NCBI GenBank assembly: GCA_032622095.1
Contig: CP136062.1
Span: 2,538,001 to 2,602,000, forward strand
Reading direction: 5' to 3'
Source of the DNA: Siphonodentalium dalli
Taxonomy: Eukaryota > Mollusca > Scaphopoda > Gadilida > Siphonodentaliidae
Length of the DNA stretch: 64,000 nucleotides
Positions 60,001 through 64,000 of the stretch are shown piece by piece. The position numbers and the translations under genes were made by a program. Within the stretch, counting starts at the first letter, position 1. Every line of letters starts with the position of its first letter. A model generated the notes under the pieces. It made no database searches. It saw only the letters and a program-made list of their open reading frames with translations, and was not told where the DNA came from.

Positions 60001-62883
60001 TACCAGAACATTCCAACTGAACACAGAAATGTCAATGAACCATACAATCGACATTCCAATCAATTCCGCGCGATTCCCTTATTATACTTCCATATTTTAA
60101 TATGGAAGTATATTGTTATTCAATTTATTATTTTTTTCCAATATTATTTATTATTATACTAAGCAATTTTATAACCCTTATATCTCAGGAAGTATGAGAG
60201 ATAGAGCGCTGGATTTTGGTATGTTTATAGCCCAATGATAGTTGTAGTGCATCGGTCTATATAGGATTTTGTCCTAACTTGCTTTGCAGAGTTATCTCCC
60301 TTTATGTGTAAAACTGGGGGTTGCAGTATCTCGAAAAGTATGAATAGAAGCAACTTGAAATTTGGACCGTATGCACAACTCAGTATGCCCTATTGGGTCC
60401 ATGCATTACAATTTATGTCCGAGCTTTCCCTACAGAGTTGTCGCCCATGATTCGCAAAATTCGATTTATTTCATATCCTGTGTCCGCCTATAACGTTCAA
60501 GGTAGCCAGATACGAGGGCTCATATGCAGTTAGTTGTTAGCAACTTTCTATGAAAATAAGTTTTGAACAGGAACGGACTTATATTTTTGGGGTTTGGGTG
60601 GGGGCAAAATTTTCGAATTTTTTTTTTTCCGATGATTTCAACTACTTTTACTGTCGTGTATCTATAGGACGTACTAATGATTCTCCTGAAAGAATTTTGG
60701 AAATCGGTTGAGAAATGTCCAAGTTACAGACCATCGAAAATTGTATTCATACATCGATTTAGGAGAAAGTGCTTGTGGACAAAACTCCTCCTAGACAACG
60801 CACGTGAATTGTATTTGGTTTATGTGAGCGTGTTATCCATAGAAAGAAGACGAAATGGTGCAATTTTGACCAAGATCCAAAAACATTGGTCCGTATTAGG
60901 GAGGGGGGCAAAAATTGTCATATTTTTTTTGTCTCCGATTTGAACCAAAAATGTTATGAAGTATCTATACGACGTACTAATGCTACTCGTGAAAGAATTT
61001 TGTAAATCGATTGAGAAATGTGGAAATTGTGGCCCCTTCATTTTTTTCAAGTTTACAGAAGATGCACTATGAATTTAATTTCCATCAACCAATCGTCACG
61101 TGTTTGGTGTCATTCGGTGGGGAATTTTCAGTACTTCTAAACAATTACCCACTTTCCGTAGTATGTCGATGGAGGCCAACGATATTCAAAAAGTATGCAC
61201 TGAACAACATACATATTGGCCTACATAGTAGAATATCGCCACAATACCTTACCAAAACCCAACTAAATATTATAGGGACATCAAATACGAACACAATGAC
61301 GCAAAAATTAGCTCGAAATCTTGAAAATTGGCCAAGATATGGCGATTTTTCTACCCGCATCACCAAATTTCGAGGCATGGGTGGGGGTCATACCAGAACA
61401 TTCCAACTGAACACAGAAATGTCAATGAACCATACAATCGACATTCCAATCAATTCCGCGCGATTCCCTTATTATACTTCCATATTTTAATATGGAAGTA
61501 TATTGTTATTCAATTTATTATTTTTTTCCAATATTATTTATTATTATACTAAGCAATTTTATAACCCTTATATCTCAGGAAGTATGAGAGATAGAGCGCT
61601 GGATTTTGGTATGTTTATAGCCCAATGATAGTTGTAGTGCATCGGTCTATATAGGATTTTGTCCTAACTTGCTTTGCAGAGTTATCTCCCTTTATGTGTA
61701 AAACTGGGGGTTGCAGTATCTCGAAAAGTATGAATAGAAGCAACTTGAAATTTGGACCGTATGCACAACTCAGTATGCCCTATTGGGTCCATGCATTACA
61801 ATTTATGTCCGAGCTTTCCCTACAGAGTTGTCGCCCATGATTCGCAAAATTCGATTTATTTCATATCCTGTGTCCGCCTATAACGTTCAAGGTAGCCAGA
61901 TACGAGGGCTCATATGCAGTTAGTTGTTAGCAACTTTCTATGAAAATAAGTTTTGAACAGGAACGGACTTATATTTTTGGGGTTTGGGTGGGGGCAAAAT
62001 TTTCGAATTTTTTTTTTTCCGATGATTTCAACTACTTTTACTGTCGTGTATCTATAGGATGTACTAATGATTCTCCTGAAAGAATTTTGGAAATCGGTTG
62101 AGAAATGTCCAAGTTACAGACCATCGAAAATTGTATTCATACATCGATTTAGGAGAAAGTGCTTGTGGACAAAACTCCTCCTAGACAACGCACGTGAATT
62201 GTATTTGGTTTATGTGAGCGTGTTATCCATAGAAAGAAGACGAAATGGTGCAATTTTGACCAAGATCCAAAAACATTGGTCCGTATTAGGGAGGGGGGCA
62301 AAAATTGTCATATTTTTTTTGTCTCCGATTTGAACCAAAAATGTTATGAAGTATCTATACGACGTACTAATGCTACTCGTGAAAGAATTTTGTAAATCGA
62401 TTGAGAAATGTGGAAATTGTGGCCCCTTCATTTTTTTCAAGTTTACAGAAGATGCACTATGAATTTAATTTCCATCAACCAATCGTCACGTGTTTGGTGT
62501 CATTCGGTGGGGAATTTTCAGTACTTCTAAACAATTACCCACTTTCCGTAGTATGTCGATGGAGGCCAACGATATTCAAAAAGTATGCACTGAACAACAT
62601 ACATATTGGCCTACATAGTAGAATATCGCCACAATACCTTACCAAAACCCAACTAAATATTATAGGGACATCAAATACGAACACAATGACGCAAAAATTA
62701 GCTCGAAATCTTGAAAATTGGCCAAGATATGGCGATTTTTCTACCCGCATCACCAAATTTCGAGGCATGGGTGGGGGTCATACCAGAACATTCCAACTGA
62801 ACACAGAAATGTCAATGAACCATACAATCGACATTCCAATCAATTCCGCGCGATTCCCTTATTATACTTCCATATTTTAATAT

Positions 62884-62920
62884 GGAAGTATATTGTTATT
62901 ATACTTCCATATTTTAATAT
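62884..62920 (+). repeat. 37-bp micro-unit
   Basis: GGAAGTATATTGTTATT fused directly to ATACTTCC and the linker, leaving two palindromic junctions almost back to back. It separates homogeneous family B from the diverged copy to its right. The fusion is at the TTATT shared by both ends. Confidence 0.93.
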
Positions 62921-64000
62921 GGAAGTATATTGTTATTCAATTTATTATTTTTCTCCTCTATTATTATTATTCTAAGCAATTTTTCAACTCTTATATCTCC
63001 GGAAGTACAAGAGATAGGGAGCTGAAATTTCGTATGCATATAGACCTATACTATTTCTAACTAATAAGAGTATATAGGATGTTGCCCACGATTGGTTTAC
63101 AGAGTTATCTCCCTTTTTGTGAAAAAATGGGGTTGCTGTATCTCGAAAAGTATGAGCAGCAGAGACTCAAAATTTGGACCATATGTAGAACTCAGGATTC
63201 CCTATTGAATCCATACATTATAATTTATGTCCGCGCTTTTTCTACAGAGTTGTCGCCCATGATTCGCAAAATTCGATTTATTTCATATCATGTAACCGCC
63301 TATAACATGCACGGTATCCATATTTGAGAGATTTTATGTAGTTACCCGTTATCAACTTGCTACGAAAACAAGTTTTAAACAGGGACGGACTTATATTTTT
63401 GGGTTTTGGGTGGGGGCAAAATTTTCGCAATTTTTTTTTTCGATGATTTCAACTATTTTTACTGTCGTGTATCTATAGGGTGTACTAATGATCCTCCTGA
63501 AAGAATTTTGGAAATCGGTTCAGAATTGTCCAAGTTACAGACCATCGCAAATTGTATTCATACATCGATTGAGGAGAAAGTGCTTGTGGACAAAACTCCT
63601 CCTAGACGACGCACGCGAACTGGATTTGGTCTATGTGAGCGTGTTATCCATAGAAAGAAGACGAAATGGTGCAATTTTGACGAAGATCCAAAAACATTGG
63701 TCCATATTAGGGAGGGGGCAAAAATTGTCATATTTTTTTGGTCTCCGATTTGAACCAAAATTGTTGTGAAGTATCTATAAGATGTACCGAGTGAAATTAT
63801 GAGTGAATTTTGTGAATCGGTTGAAAAATGTAGAAATTGTGGCCCCTTCATTTTTTTCAAGTTTACAGAAGATGCACTATGAATTCAAATTCCTTCAACC
63901 AATCGTCAATTGTTTAGTGTCATTCGGTGGGGAATTTATAATACTTTTAAACGATTACCGACTTGCCTTATTATGTCGATGGAAGCCAGATATAATCGAA
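62921..64000 (+). repeat. Diverged family B-like monomer, cut by the window end
   Basis: It has the same module order as family B, including the doubled module 1 (TATCTCCGGAAGTACAAG near 62994 and TATCTCGAAAAGTATGAGC near 63139), but carries many substitutions and small indels. In module 3 the frame seen in family B is open to the window edge (VEIVAPSFFSSLQKMHYEFK onward). It is the right-edge relic or a separate older subfamily. Confidence 0.9.

Larger units (their letters stand above)
40638..62883 (+). repeat. Satellite family B: sixteen ~1390-bp monomers
   Basis: Monomers start at 40638, 42029, 43420, 44810, 46200, 47590, 48980, 50370, 51760, 53151, 54541, 55931, 57321, 58713, 60104 and 61494. 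Lengths are 1390-1392 bp, and the differences come from T or G homopolymers. Copies are nearly identical, with only a handful of private substitutions in the whole 22 kb. The order is leader, two tandem copies of module 1, a shortened module 2, module 2', and module 3, between the same ends as family A. Modules 2' and 3 are homologous to those of family A. The very low divergence indicates recent amplification or strong homogenisation. Confidence 0.97.

Noticed and set aside
26889-64000. Regularly spaced identical repeats resembling a CRISPR-type array
   Set aside because: Repeat units are over 1 kb without unique spacers, and the context is eukaryotic satellite.

Overview
This window looks like eukaryotic, probably molluscan, repeat-rich (heterochromatin-like) DNA. 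I find no host protein-coding gene, rRNA, tRNA or CRISPR array. The mollusc assignment is an inference. It rests on repeat modules ending in CAGAGTTATCTCCCTT or AGAGTTATGGCCCTT, a type I know from bivalve and gastropod genomes, together with LINE 3' ends, hAT-like MITEs and AT-rich unique DNA. About three quarters of the window is tandem repeat.

Layout. (1) 1-3905 is a degenerate GC-rich minisatellite of roughly 140-bp units, split by a 782-bp terminal-inverted-repeat element (1375-2156) that is flanked by a CCGGG direct repeat. (2) 3906-14064 is low-copy DNA. It carries diverged duplicated blocks, the 3' ends of two dead non-LTR retrotransposons (about 5536-6360 and 6529-7454), a recurring 12-mer (AACGCTCTTTAT) and small tandem duplications. 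(3) 14065-23171 is the first block of a modular satellite: two 217/213-bp units, six 1248/1249-bp family A monomers, two micro-units of 65 and 68 bp, and one diverged, truncated monomer. (4) 23172-26888 is low-copy DNA with a 509-bp hAT-like MITE and a 157-bp foldback element. (5) 26889-40637 holds one 5'-truncated and ten full family A monomers plus a 65-bp micro-unit. (6) 40638-62883 holds sixteen almost identical family B monomers of 1390-1392 bp. (7) 62884-64000 is a 37-bp micro-unit and a diverged family B-like monomer that runs off the window.

The main observation is architectural. Every unit from 14065 to the end, whatever its length (37, 65, 68, 213, 217, 1248 or 1390 bp), starts with GGAAGTATATTGTT and, where complete, ends with TATACTTCC. 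Adjacent units meet at an inverted repeat, usually with 14-bp arms around a TT centre. Interiors differ, yet they share modules, and the short micro-units sit at transitions between monomer families. This suggests a family of mobile or recombinogenic cassettes that amplify head to tail, with the palindromic junction as the conserved part. The terminal module of family B keeps a 159-codon open frame, but my hand comparison of substitutions does not show purifying selection, so I do not call it a gene.
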